From: Planctomycetota bacterium
Lineage (GTDB): Bacteria > Planctomycetota > Brocadiia > Brocadiales > Bathyanammoxibiaceae
Length of the DNA: 64,000 nt
Direction of reading: 5' to 3'
Assembly (NCBI GenBank): GCA_016209685.1
Contig: JACQVQ010000008.1
Location: 1-64,000 of the forward strand
Below, piece after piece: positions 33,269 through 42,320 of the stretch. The notes under the pieces were generated by a model. That model was not told where the DNA came from and searched no databases. It saw nothing but the letters and a program-made list of their open reading frames with translations. The translations under genes were made by a program, and so were the position numbers. Every line of letters starts with the position of its first letter. Position 1 is the stretch's first letter.

Positions 33269-34026
33269 ATTTTGGTAGGTTTTCTTACCGTGAAGGCGGC
33301 GCCTGTGGTGTATTGCGAGGTACGGTAGCCCGTCTTGCCCACCATCTTTACGTCCACAAAGCCTGTCTTCTCCAAGAGTCCCAGGAAGGCCCTCCCTGGT
33401 ATGGCGCCGCTGATTCAGTTGGACCACTGGCCGAGTTTTTCTACCGTGGCCTGGTCTACGCCCTCTTCCAATATTATGTCTGCGGCCTGAATACGCCCCC
33501 CGGGTCTCAAAACCCTGTAAATCTCTGCTAACACCTGGGCCTTTTGGGGCGAGAGGTTCACCAGGCCGTTAAAAATGACAAGGTCTACGGAGTCGTTTTT
33601 CAGGGGGAGGCTTTCCGCCATTCCTTCGCGGAATTCTACATTGGTAATGCCGAGCCTTTGCTTGTTGGCCTCCGCCTTCTCCACCATCTCTGGGGTCATG
33701 TCTATACCAATGACCCTCCCCGTTGGGCCTACCCGTCTTAATGCCAGGAAGGCGTCAAGCCCGGCCCCAGAGCCAACATCCAGAACCCTCTCCCCTGCAT
33801 GTATTGGCCCCAAACCCAAAGGGTATCCCACCCCTGCGAAGGACTCAGTAACGGAAGGCGGGAAGGAGTCAATCTCTTGCGGGTCATAGCCCAGGTTCTT
33901 TGCACTCTCAGGGCCTATGGGCACCCTCTTTTCTGAGGAGGGTTCTACGCCGATCCTCCTGAAACGGGCCTGTACCTGTGCTTTAATTTCGTTGTCGTCC
34001 AATCTCTCTTCCTTGTTAGACAGCAT
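33265..34026 (-). CDS. ArsM-like SAM methyltransferase, predicted selenoprotein (UGA = Sec204)
   Basis: A class I SAM-dependent methyltransferase: LDVGSGAGLDAFLA (motif I) and IGIDMTPEMVEKA match arsenite-methyltransferase proteins. The frame stops at UGA (33415-33417) after GQWSN, then continues without another stop for 49 codons as ISGAIPGRAFLGLLEKTGF...TTGAAFTVRKPTKM to a TAG at 33265. In ArsM proteins the UGA position is a conserved arsenic-binding Cys (CVSGA). With Sec inserted the protein is 253 residues. No Cys occurs anywhere in it, and the other ArsM Cys site reads Gly (IFNGLVNL). SelA and SelB are encoded at 43.5-46.9 kb. The substrate (As, Se, Te or another soft metal) is unknown. 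If Sec is not inserted, it is a truncated 203-residue gene. Confidence 0.8.
33381..33399 (-). promoter_or_regulatory. Putative bacterial SECIS hairpin
   Basis: Sixteen bases downstream of the UGA the mRNA can form a 7-bp stem (CCAGGGA with UUCCUGG, one G-U) closed by a GGGCC loop. The G-starting loop at 23-27 bases after the UGA fits the distance range and loop rule for bacterial SECIS elements. Found by eye. Confidence 0.55.
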
Positions 34027-34031
34027 TTAAT

Positions 34032-34096
34032 AATTCCTGTTTAGTGGAGGCGTAAGAAGACTCAGGTATCTTACGCCATTTCTTTTTACAGGAATT
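34032..34096 (-). promoter_or_regulatory. Nested leader hairpin sequestering the methyltransferase RBS
   Basis: In the mRNA, AAUUCCUGU (34096-34088) pairs perfectly with ACAGGAAUU (34040-34032). Inside it GGCGUAAGA (34077-34069) pairs with UCUUACGCC (34057-34049) around an 11-base loop. The AGGA Shine-Dalgarno of the methyltransferase, 8 bases before its AUG, lies in the outer stem. This could gate translation, as a metal- or ligand-responsive element would. The nested perfect arms could also be a small mobile hairpin. Confidence 0.5.
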
Positions 34097-34125
34097 TCGA
34101 AACAACACCGTCCTGAATTGAAATA

Positions 34126-34377
34126 TTAAGGTAGAATCTTAAGTCGTCTAAGGTCGTCTTCACTCCAGCAGGCCTGGTCTGCAATTATTCTCTTGAGGGT
34201 TTTCAAAGGAAAGGTCTCACCCGAACGGTGAAAAGAAACAGTAACTCTTCGCCCGTCGGAATGGCGGTAGTGTTGGTGAGAACCGGACTGCCGGTCCAGA
34301 ACAAATCCGTCTCTGGTAAGGGCAGAGGTTAGTTCCCGGGCAGTAAGGCTGCGAAGTCGCCCATACTCAATGGCCAT
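34126..34377 (-). CDS. hicA: HicA family toxin (mRNA interferase)
   Basis: An 83-residue HicA/YcfA-type double-stranded-RNA-binding-fold toxin. The sequence shows the family pattern: SLTARELTSALTRDGF, then DRQSGSHQHYRH with the catalytic His, and RVTVSFHRSGETFPLKTLKRIIAD. It would cleave mRNAs when free of its antitoxin. It lies 3 bases downstream of hicB, the antitoxin-first order. It is the first of three toxin-antitoxin remnants or systems in 2.4 kb. Confidence 0.88.
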   Translation of the reverse strand: MAIEYGRLRSLTARELTSALTRDGFVLDRQSGSHQHYRHSDGRRVTVSFHRSGETFPLKTLKRIIADQACWSEDDLRRLKILP

Positions 34378-34380
34378 AGC

Positions 34381-34626
34381 CTAGACAGTCACAGCTACCT
34401 GGGGTTCGCTGGAGAGTCGCACAGCATCCTCTGGTCCCTCTGGGATGGGTTCTCCATGTTCCCGAAGGCTTTGAATGACCATCTTCACAACTTCCTCAAT
34501 ATTCTTCAAGGCCTCCTCTCTAGTGTAACCCCATGTGGAGGCCCCTTGTCGAAGAAGGGCCGGGCAATATGCAGCCCACCGGTCATCATCCGGCTCAACG
34601 ATGACCCGGAAAATATAGGTTTTCAC
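34381..34626 (-). CDS. hicB: HicB family antitoxin
   Basis: An 81-residue HicB-type antitoxin with the partial RNase-H-like fold: YIFRVIVEPDDDRWAAYCPAL, then GASTWGYTREEALKNIEEVVKMVIQS. No C-terminal DNA-binding domain is evident, so autoregulation may be weak. I start it at the GTG at 34626, which has a GGGAGG Shine-Dalgarno 8 bases upstream; the ATG at 34665 would leave almost no leader behind the likely promoter at 34677-34704. It is cotranscribed with hicA. Confidence 0.87.
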   Translation of the reverse strand: MKTYIFRVIVEPDDDRWAAYCPALLRQGASTWGYTREEALKNIEEVVKMVIQSLREHGEPIPEGPEDAVRLSSEPQVAVTV

Positions 34627-34676
34627 TCCACTATCCTCCCTGGAAATGTGCCTTCCACCTTTCATACTCTAGCCCC

Positions 34677-34704
34677 ATGATACATCTTCCTGGAATAAGG
34701 TCAA
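34677..34704 (-). promoter_or_regulatory. Putative hicBA promoter
   Basis: On the minus strand TTGACC (34704-34699), a 16-base spacer and TATCAT (34682-34677). Placed 50 bases before the proposed hicB start. Confidence 0.45.
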
Positions 34705-34864
34705 GACTACATACTCGTCTTGTAAAGATGTTGACTGGTTTGCCCTACCCATTATAATACCCGGGAGTAAAGCAAATAAGAAATCTTTAATAAGCTCCTT
34801 TTAACTTCTTATACAGAAGAAGACAGTCTGTCTTTGCCGTTTTATACAGACTGTATAATCATTG

Positions 34865-35454
34865 TTAGCCTGGAGGAATCATCGTGGAGAAGTGGCAGGT
34901 TTACACCCAAGAGGCCCGTACATAACTCGATTTCGCCGAGCGATCATGGATCGCGTTTATAAATGCGGAGTCACGAGGGGAAGTGATTAAAGTTTTTTTC
35001 CATCTCCAGCATTTCTTGAGCCATGCAGCAATTGTGGACAAAATACTTGATCCAAAGCCGGGCAGCGATCGTCACATGATTCTATCTAATCATATCGACC
35101 TGACGGGAATGAACTTAAAACCATTTCGTCGGCTGCGGAACCACTTAGAACATTTTGACGAAAGGCTGGATAAGTGGGTTTCTGAATTTCATGGTAATGC
35201 TTTCTTTGACATGAACCTTGTGACAGGAACGAAGGGTTTCCCAAAAAAGGCGTTTCTTCGCGCACTAGACGCACACATATTCAAGTTCCACGGAGAGGAT
35301 TACGATCTTGACCAACTACATGACACGCTTGTTGCCATCGGGAGCAAGTTACCTTGAGCCAAAAACTGCTGGCTAACAGCTGGTTCGTGCGGACGCCGTG
35401 GGACAACGAGCCGTTTCCTGAATCAGCGGTGGCCGGCGCCGCACAACCAGACCG
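34865..35454 (+). mobile_element. Integron gene cassette
   Basis: The left boundary is the core site G|TTAGCC (34864-34870). A Shine-Dalgarno and reading frame follow closely, and the attC (35371-35460) begins 14 bases after the stop. The left core GTTAGCC is the exact reverse complement of the attC R'' box GGCTAAC, as expected if the cassette was once circular and inserted by an integron integrase. No integrase gene is in the window. Confidence 0.78.
34884..35357 (+). pseudogene. Cassette-borne gene with an early in-frame TAA
   Basis: A GTG at 34884, 6 bases after a GGAGGA Shine-Dalgarno, opens a frame that meets TAA at codon 14 (34923-34925). It then runs uninterrupted to TGA at 35355-35357, about 157 codons in all. 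The residues after the stop (LDFAERSWIAFINAESRGEV) read as normal protein and continue into a 124-residue frame from a GTG at 34983. No family was recognised. The protein is soluble, His-rich and probably helical, with RRLRNHLEHFDERLDKWV in the middle. Either the gene is freshly inactivated or a shorter product starts at 34983. Confidence 0.6.
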
Positions 35455-35460
35455 TTGTAC
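35371..35460 (+). other. attC recombination site of an integron cassette
   Basis: R'' box GGCTAAC (35371-35377) and R' box GTTGTAC (35454-35460) flank a long imperfect palindrome. CTGGTT-C-GTGCGG-A-CGCCG (35380-35398) pairs with CGGCG-CCGCAC-AACCAG (35434-35450). The single extrahelical C in L'' (GTTCGTGC against GCACAAC) is exactly where canonical attC sites have one, and a second extrahelical A follows. The 35-base loop is the variable terminal structure. Confidence 0.85.
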
Positions 35461-35472
35461 GCAGATAACAAA

Positions 35473-35544
35473 ATGAAATTTAAGAAAGAGACCACATCGT
35501 CATCTATAAACGAGCTATGTAATAATGGAGCAGGAATAGTATAA
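35473..35544 (+). other. Short ORF after the attC, possible remnant of a second cassette
   Basis: Thirteen bases after the R' core an ATG opens 23 codons (MKFKKETTSSSINELCNN...) ending in TAA. Cassette genes normally start this close to the core site. No second attC follows before the hicA remnant, so this is probably a truncated cassette. Confidence 0.3.
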
Positions 35545-35639
35545 TACTCAAAAAGAATGGTGCTTTCTTATGAATTTTATTATCCGGGTTTTGAATAGCT
35601 TAGTGCAGTTCTTTATTATTTCCAAAATCACCCCTCCTA

Positions 35640-35739
35640 CCCCACCACGCTCAGGTCTCTTATCGTTATTACGTCCCCATCCGACCTTTTGGAAGGCCTT
35701 AACAGCCTCCTTCCCAGAGATGTTACTTAGTCTACCCAT
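35640..35739 (-). pseudogene. hicA/ycfA remnant
   Basis: The minus-strand frame from an ATG at 35739 reads MGRLSNISGKEAVKAFQKVGW, the usual N-terminus of a YcfA/HicA toxin. It then loses all similarity near codon 22, where a CTCCTACCCCACCACGCTCA segment (35634-35653) begins. The catalytic His region is gone, so this is a broken 5' fragment. Confidence 0.65.
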
Positions 35740-35775
35740 CTACTACACTGCCACCACAATGGGCAGTCTTTTGGC

Positions 35776-36141
35776 TCAGGCATGGGATTCACCCTTTTCT
35801 ATTTCCCTGAGTATCCTTGTGATAGCCTGGTGCAGGGGAGGCAATCTTTCTTGAGCCGTTTTCCATACAGCCTCTAAGTCCACAAGGAAATAGCCATGGA
35901 CGATTAGGTTGCGCATTCCAATAATGTCCGCCCACGGCACCTCGGGATATCGCTGTTTGAGGGAAGCGGGGAGGTGGTTCACGGCCTCTCCAATAATCTG
36001 CAAGGCATGTATCACAGCGAGTGTCTTTTCTTCGTTTACCGAGAAACGTTCAAAATCCAGGCCTGTCACGAACTGCTCAACTTTTTCAGTATAATGGGCA
36101 ATGTCTCGCAGGTAATCGGTGTAGACTCGCTTACGCCTCAT
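35776..36141 (-). CDS. hepT: HepT-type HEPN ribonuclease toxin (DUF86)
   Basis: A 121-residue all-helical HEPN protein. The catalytic RX4-6H motif is RNLIVHGY near residues 77-84. HepT toxins are RNases neutralised, and in some cases AMPylated on that Tyr, by the MntA partner. The antitoxin gene lies upstream and overlaps by 4 bases. The protein has normal length and intact motif, so it is likely functional. Confidence 0.9.
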   Translation of the reverse strand: MRRKRVYTDYLRDIAHYTEKVEQFVTGLDFERFSVNEEKTLAVIHALQIIGEAVNHLPASLKQRYPEVPWADIIGMRNLIVHGYFLVDLEAVWKTAQERLPPLHQAITRILREIEKGESHA

Positions 36142-36458
36142 ATATATATGACCTCAGTTAGGATACACTGTCCAATGGCAGGCTTTAGCGTACTTTTCAT
36201 CACCAGGTCTACCTTAACCCCCAAAAGGTCGCTCATATCACGCTGTAAGGCCGCCAGGTCAAATAGCGTAGGCACCCGTGCAAACTCCACCAGGACGTCC
36301 AGGTCGCTTCGTTTGCCCGGTTTGCCATGGACGTAAGAGCCGAATACTCCGAGCGATTTAACGCCGTAGCGCTGGCGCAGTCCAGGCATGTGCGTCCTCA
36401 GGGTCTGCAAAATGTCCTGCAAACTGGGGCATTCCCGTATAGCCACTGGTTTTCGCAT
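36138..36458 (-). CDS. mntA: MntA-type nucleotidyltransferase antitoxin
   Basis: A 106-residue minimal nucleotidyltransferase. The motif GSYVHGKPGKRSDLDVLVEF (GS-X10-DXD) is at about residues 40-59, with a third acidic residue in VKVDLVM. In MNT-HEPN systems this protein AMPylates and silences HepT. The gene precedes hepT with a 4-base overlap. Confidence 0.9.
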   Translation of the reverse strand: MRKPVAIRECPSLQDILQTLRTHMPGLRQRYGVKSLGVFGSYVHGKPGKRSDLDVLVEFARVPTLFDLAALQRDMSDLLGVKVDLVMKSTLKPAIGQCILTEVIYI

Positions 36459-36611
36459 GGGATTCCTTTTATGAATCTAGTCTGAGGCCCAAATTACGCT
36501 TGTGTAAATCAACACCCAGGTAGTTTATTTTCGCCTCCTTTCGGTTTCTTTTACTACTTTTTACCAAAAACCCTCAGGGGTAGTCTAGCGTAATATCAAA
36601 GATTACTCCTC

Positions 36612-37913
36612 CTACCCCACCACGCTCAATCCGCTAAAGTAGAGGGCCGGGACGTAGTTATCCCCGTACCACTCTGGCTGGCTTCCTATGGCGGCTAGTT
36701 TGTTGAAGGCCTCAAAGACGTTCCCGGCAATCATGCGGTCCTTTACCCTGCCTATTAGTTCTCCCTTTTCAATGAGGAAGCCGAGGTCTATGTTGACCGA
36801 GAACTCCCCTGCCAGGGTGTTGCTCTGTCCGCCGCCCAGTACCTGGTCTACCAGAATCCCATGCTTTATGTCCTTTATCATGTCCTCTAGTTTCATGTCC
36901 CCTGGCACTACGATGATGTTGGAGCACGATGGGGCAGGCTGGGAGGAAAAGCCGCGTATGCCGTTCCCAGTGGACCTGGTGGACATCATGCCTGCCGTCT
37001 GCAGGTCAAATAGATAGTTTTTGAGCACCCCCCTCTCCACGAGTGGCGTGCACCGGGCCTTAACCCCCTCTCCATCCAGGGGGTAACTCCCTGGGGCAAA
37101 GTCTATCGTGGGGTCGTCATAGATGGTCAATCTCTCGTCTGCTATCTTTTCTCCCAACCGGCCTATAAGGGGGGAGGCCCCCTTCTGGACCAGTTTGCCG
37201 TTGCAACCCATTTCCAGGGGGGACAGGAGGAGGCCTACTGCCTTGGGGGTAAAGATTATCGGGAGGAGGCCCGAATTGACCTTGACCTCCCTTTCTGCCA
37301 GACGCAGTTTTTCCAGTATCTTTTCAGTAGACCTCATGAGGCCGTCCACCGTCTTTCTGGAATTCTCCCCCTCCCCCACCCAGACCAGCCCCTTTTCCTT
37401 TGCGTGTACGATGTCTATACCCATGCTGTGGAAGGTGGAGTTTTTGGAGATATCCAATCCCCTGGAGTTCAACAGGTGCCGTGTGCCAATAGACTTCCCC
37501 ACCTCTACGGCACACTGGTAATCGGGGCAGACGCTGAGGGCCTTGTTAACAGCCTCTTTCCCCAGTCTTATGGCCTTTTCCGTGGGAAAATCTACTACGT
37601 TTTTGTCAAAGATTTTTACCTCAGAGAATTTGTTCAAGGAAGGGAACTCAAACCTGGCCTCCTGTCCGAACTGAGCAGAGCGGACGGCCTTTTCCACCAG
37701 CCTTTCGGGGGTCCTCAGGTCTGTGGTGCTGGAAAAGCCTATCCGCCCCCCCTTTATAATCCGCAGACCCATCCCACGGATGGACTTGTTGTGGATATAT
37801 TTGAGTTTATTATGCTCAAAGCTGACCGAGCGGGATTCCCCTTCCTCGTATATTACCTCAGCGGCCTCCGCCACCTTGAGCGCTAGTTCAAGTATCTTTT
37901 CTTCTACTCTCAT
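36612..37913 (-). CDS. tldE: TldE/PmbA family metalloprotease subunit
   Basis: A 433-residue TldE (PmbA) protein, partner of TldD. Family sequence includes GRIGFSSTTDL, the central VVEVNSG-like stretch and GGQSNTLAGEFSVNIDLGFLIEKGE near the C-terminus. TldE lacks its own zinc site and forms the mixed cage with TldD that trims small peptides or modified peptides. Its start lies one base beyond the tldD stop, so the pair is an operon. The extreme C-terminus (SGLSVVG) is encoded by a 20-base segment repeated at 35634-35653. Confidence 0.93.
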   Translation of the reverse strand: MRVEEKILELALKVAEAAEVIYEEGESRSVSFEHNKLKYIHNKSIRGMGLRIIKGGRIGFSSTTDLRTPERLVEKAVRSAQFGQEARFEFPSLNKFSEVKIFDKNVVDFPTEKAIRLGKEAVNKALSVCPDYQCAVEVGKSIGTRHLLNSRGLDISKNSTFHSMGIDIVHAKEKGLVWVGEGENSRKTVDGLMRSTEKILEKLRLAEREVKVNSGLLPIIFTPKAVGLLLSPLEMGCNGKLVQKGASPLIGRLGEKIADERLTIYDDPTIDFAPGSYPLDGEGVKARCTPLVERGVLKNYLFDLQTAGMMSTRSTGNGIRGFSSQPAPSCSNIIVVPGDMKLEDMIKDIKHGILVDQVLGGGQSNTLAGEFSVNIDLGFLIEKGELIGRVKDRMIAGNVFEAFNKLAAIGSQPEWYGDNYVPALYFSGLSVVG

Positions 37914-37914
37914 A

Positions 37915-39276
37915 CTATCTCCCCCCTACCACTACGTTCCTGATGCGGATGTGCGGCCCTCCATCACTCACCCTGAGCGGGAATTGCCCGGCCTTGCCGC
38001 ACCCTCCCAGCCCGCCATGGAGTTTGAGGTCGTTCCCTATGGCGTCTATATTCATCAGGGTCTCAAAGACGTTACCGGTGAGGACTACGTCCCTTAGCCT
38101 CTCGGCCAGCTTGCCGTTCCTTATCCTGAAGGCCTCCGCAGGACTGAAGGTAAACATCTCCATATTGGTCTGCCCGCCCAGGGCCTCTTTACAGTAGATG
38201 CCGTCCGGAGTATCTTCCAGCATCCTTTCCAGGGTCCAGTCCCTTGGTTCCATATAGGTGTTGGACATCCTTACTATAGGCTCGTTGGTGTACCCCAGGG
38301 CCCTGGCGTTACCCGTGGGTCTTTCCCCCATCTTTGCGGCGGTCTCACGGGAGTGCAGACGGCTGGTCAGGATACCATTCTTTATAAGATAGGTCTTCTG
38401 GGTAGGTGTGCCTTCACTATCGTATTTATTGGTGCCGGCCTCTCCGGGCATGGTACCGTCATCTACGATGGAGAGTCCGTCTCTACCAAACCGTTTGCCT
38501 AGCTGCATTACCTCCAGGAGTTTCTTGTTCTCATAGGTAAAGTCGGCCTCGCTTAGATGGCCGAAGGCCTCGTGGGCGAATACCCCGCAGAGTATGGGGT
38601 CTGCTATCACCGTATAAAGGCCCCCTTCCACGGATTTGGCATGGAGGAGGTCAACGGCCCGGTGGTTAATCTCCTCACACGTTGCCTCCAGCCCCAGGAC
38701 GTTCTGATAGCCCCGCAGGTCTCCTACTGATTCAAAGGCCCTCTGTACGTTTGCCCCCTCCTTGGCGATGGCCAGGAGGGATATCCCGCAAAAGATGGTC
38801 TCCTGGGCTATGAAGCTCCCCTCTGAGTTGGCGAAGTAGGTTACCCCGTGGGAGTCCATATAGCGGACGCTGGAGGTCTGGATGAGCTTAGAGGAGAGGA
38901 TAATGTTGTTGTACTTCTGGCACAGGGAGTGTTTTTCGGACAGGGGTACTCCCCTGGGGTCTATATCCACCTTTGCCTTCACGTACTCAGTGGTAACGGG
39001 GATGGGGGCAAGGGGTCTGGTAGAGTTCCCCAGCATGGTGGCCTGCTCTACGGCGGCAAGGACGTGGTCGGAGAGGTTTTCTATATCGTTGAAGGCCGCA
39101 AAACCCCAGCCACCTTTTACAAGTGCCCGCACACAACCACCAATACTATCACTTTCGGAGATAGTCTCTAACTCTTTACCTGTATAATTTATGGTGGTAC
39201 CGGAACCTTCCTGTACCCTTATCTCCAGGTAATCCGCTTTAGCAGTCTCCAGTGCCCGCTTTATGAGTTCTTCCAT
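37915..39276 (-). CDS. tldD: TldD family zinc metalloprotease subunit
   Basis: A 453-residue TldD peptidase. The zinc site HEXXXH is HEAFGH near residue 234, followed by LSEADF, with a later Cys/His-containing GGCGKAGQ. With TldE it forms a soluble protease that matures small peptides. I use the ATG at 39276 (MEELIKRALETAKADYLEIRV); the TTG at 39294 falls in the palindrome between tldD and ligA. Confidence 0.95.
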   Translation of the reverse strand: MEELIKRALETAKADYLEIRVQEGSGTTINYTGKELETISESDSIGGCVRALVKGGWGFAAFNDIENLSDHVLAAVEQATMLGNSTRPLAPIPVTTEYVKAKVDIDPRGVPLSEKHSLCQKYNNIILSSKLIQTSSVRYMDSHGVTYFANSEGSFIAQETIFCGISLLAIAKEGANVQRAFESVGDLRGYQNVLGLEATCEEINHRAVDLLHAKSVEGGLYTVIADPILCGVFAHEAFGHLSEADFTYENKKLLEVMQLGKRFGRDGLSIVDDGTMPGEAGTNKYDSEGTPTQKTYLIKNGILTSRLHSRETAAKMGERPTGNARALGYTNEPIVRMSNTYMEPRDWTLERMLEDTPDGIYCKEALGGQTNMEMFTFSPAEAFRIRNGKLAERLRDVVLTGNVFETLMNIDAIGNDLKLHGGLGGCGKAGQFPLRVSDGGPHIRIRNVVVGGR

Positions 39277-39284
39277 AGTTCTTG

Positions 39285-39308
39285 GTAGGGGCAATTCATG
39301 AATTGCCC

Positions 39309-39311
<3 letters not shown>
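39285..39311. repeat. GTAGGGGCAATTC palindrome between ligA and tldD
   Basis: GTAGGGGCAATTCATGAATTGCCCCTAT. Its right end provides the TAG stop of ligA. It replaces almost the whole spacer between the two genes. Confidence 0.88.
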
Positions 39312-41411
<2,100 letters not shown>

Positions 41412-41436
41412 TTATCCTGGGGCTGTCAATAAAGGC

Positions 41437-41464
41437 TTGACAACAGGGGAGATTTTGATATAAA
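41437..41464 (+). promoter_or_regulatory. Sigma-70 promoter of the SPOR gene
   Basis: TTGACA (41437-41442), a 16-base spacer and TATAAA (41459-41464), 83 bases upstream of the SPOR-domain gene. Confidence 0.7.
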
Positions 41465-41546
41465 GAAAGGCTAGGTATTCTCCAGTTTAGGGTTTGTTGT
41501 TTTTGCAACACAAGGAAGATAAACAACTTATGTAAAGGGGAAGGCA

Positions 41547-42233
41547 ATGACTAAAGAAGGGAGGACCTTTTTTGAGGTCTTCAGCCAGCGTTCTCCTGGG
41601 AAAGAGGTAAAGGGTTCAGGTAGTGTTAGCCCTGGAGAAGACCTGTTGGTAATCTCTGAAGTTGGTAGTAGTGGTAGTGGTAGGCCCAGTAGGAATTGGA
41701 GGGGGCCTTATAGGGTAGGGTTAGAGACCATAGTACTAGGGGCAGTGGGTGGTGTCCTGTTGGCAGTGGGGTGTTTTTTCCTGGGACTTAAGTTAGGGGA
41801 CAACGGGAGCTTAACCAAAGGCCCATCGGAATCAACATCTGGAAAAGTTGCATCTGCTGAGAAGGCGAGTCCCAAGCGGTCTACCCCTATGGCAAAGGCA
41901 TCTCAGGAGAAGCCCAGCAATGTTGCTGTGGCAAAGGCGGCCCCTACTCCCAAGGCTGCTACTTCTGACAAAGATATGTGGAGTCTTAGGGTCATTTCTT
42001 ACAAGGAAGGGGCCAAGAGTATAGAGAAGGCGGCTGGTCTTGCTACCCTGCTTAAAGAACGTACGGGACACGATGCCTTTGTAGCAAGACAGGGTTCTCA
42101 GATAGTGGTGTGCCTGGGAGAGTTTGACTCAAGAAACAGCACCCAGTTGGAGGAACTTCAGAAACTGCTTAAAGGGTTTAAATACGAGGATAAGATGCAG
42201 TTTGCAGGGTGTTACCCTGTAAAGGTAAAGTAA
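41547..42233 (+). CDS. Membrane-anchored SPOR-like domain protein
   Basis: A 228-residue protein. It has a basic cytoplasmic N-terminus of about 60 residues and one transmembrane helix (about 66-84, VLGAVGGVLLAVGCFFLGL). An Ala/Lys/Pro-rich periplasmic linker follows, then a C-terminal SPOR-like domain (WSLRVISYKEGAKSIEKA..., IVVCLGEFDS). Such domains bind denuded peptidoglycan at division sites. It has its own promoter and is followed by a terminator, then by the PVC small basic protein gene. Confidence 0.75.
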   Translation: MTKEGRTFFEVFSQRSPGKEVKGSGSVSPGEDLLVISEVGSSGSGRPSRNWRGPYRVGLETIVLGAVGGVLLAVGCFFLGLKLGDNGSLTKGPSESTSGKVASAEKASPKRSTPMAKASQEKPSNVAVAKAAPTPKAATSDKDMWSLRVISYKEGAKSIEKAAGLATLLKERTGHDAFVARQGSQIVVCLGEFDSRNSTQLEELQKLLKGFKYEDKMQFAGCYPVKVK

Positions 42234-42255
42234 CGGGGCTGGCCCCGTTGCTTTA
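42232..42255 (+). terminator. Hairpin terminator after the SPOR gene
   Basis: AACGGGGC TG GCCCCGTT followed by GCTTTA. A GC-rich 8-bp perfect stem immediately after the TAA stop; the U-tract is short. Confidence 0.6.
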
Positions 42256-42320
42256 CGGCACAGGGGATTGCCTGATGTATACGCTTTGGTAACTTGTAAA
42301 ACGGTAAGGAGCGAGGGACA

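Noticed and set aside
33230-33427. A 65-codon minus-strand frame after the methyltransferase
   Set aside because: It is out of frame with the UGA read-through product, which carries the family-like sequence; this frame shows none.
34821-34856. AGACAGTCTGTCT and ATACAGACTGTAT palindromes as LexA boxes
   Set aside because: The half-sites are in the opposite arrangement to CTGT-N8-ACAG and no adjacent SOS gene is present.
34799-34870. A second attC upstream of the cassette
   Set aside because: TTTTAAC, TTATACAG/CTGTATAA arms and GTTAGCC give the right order, but the arms are only 8 bp, lack the extrahelical base pattern and one spacer is short. It may be an attI-like or degenerate site.
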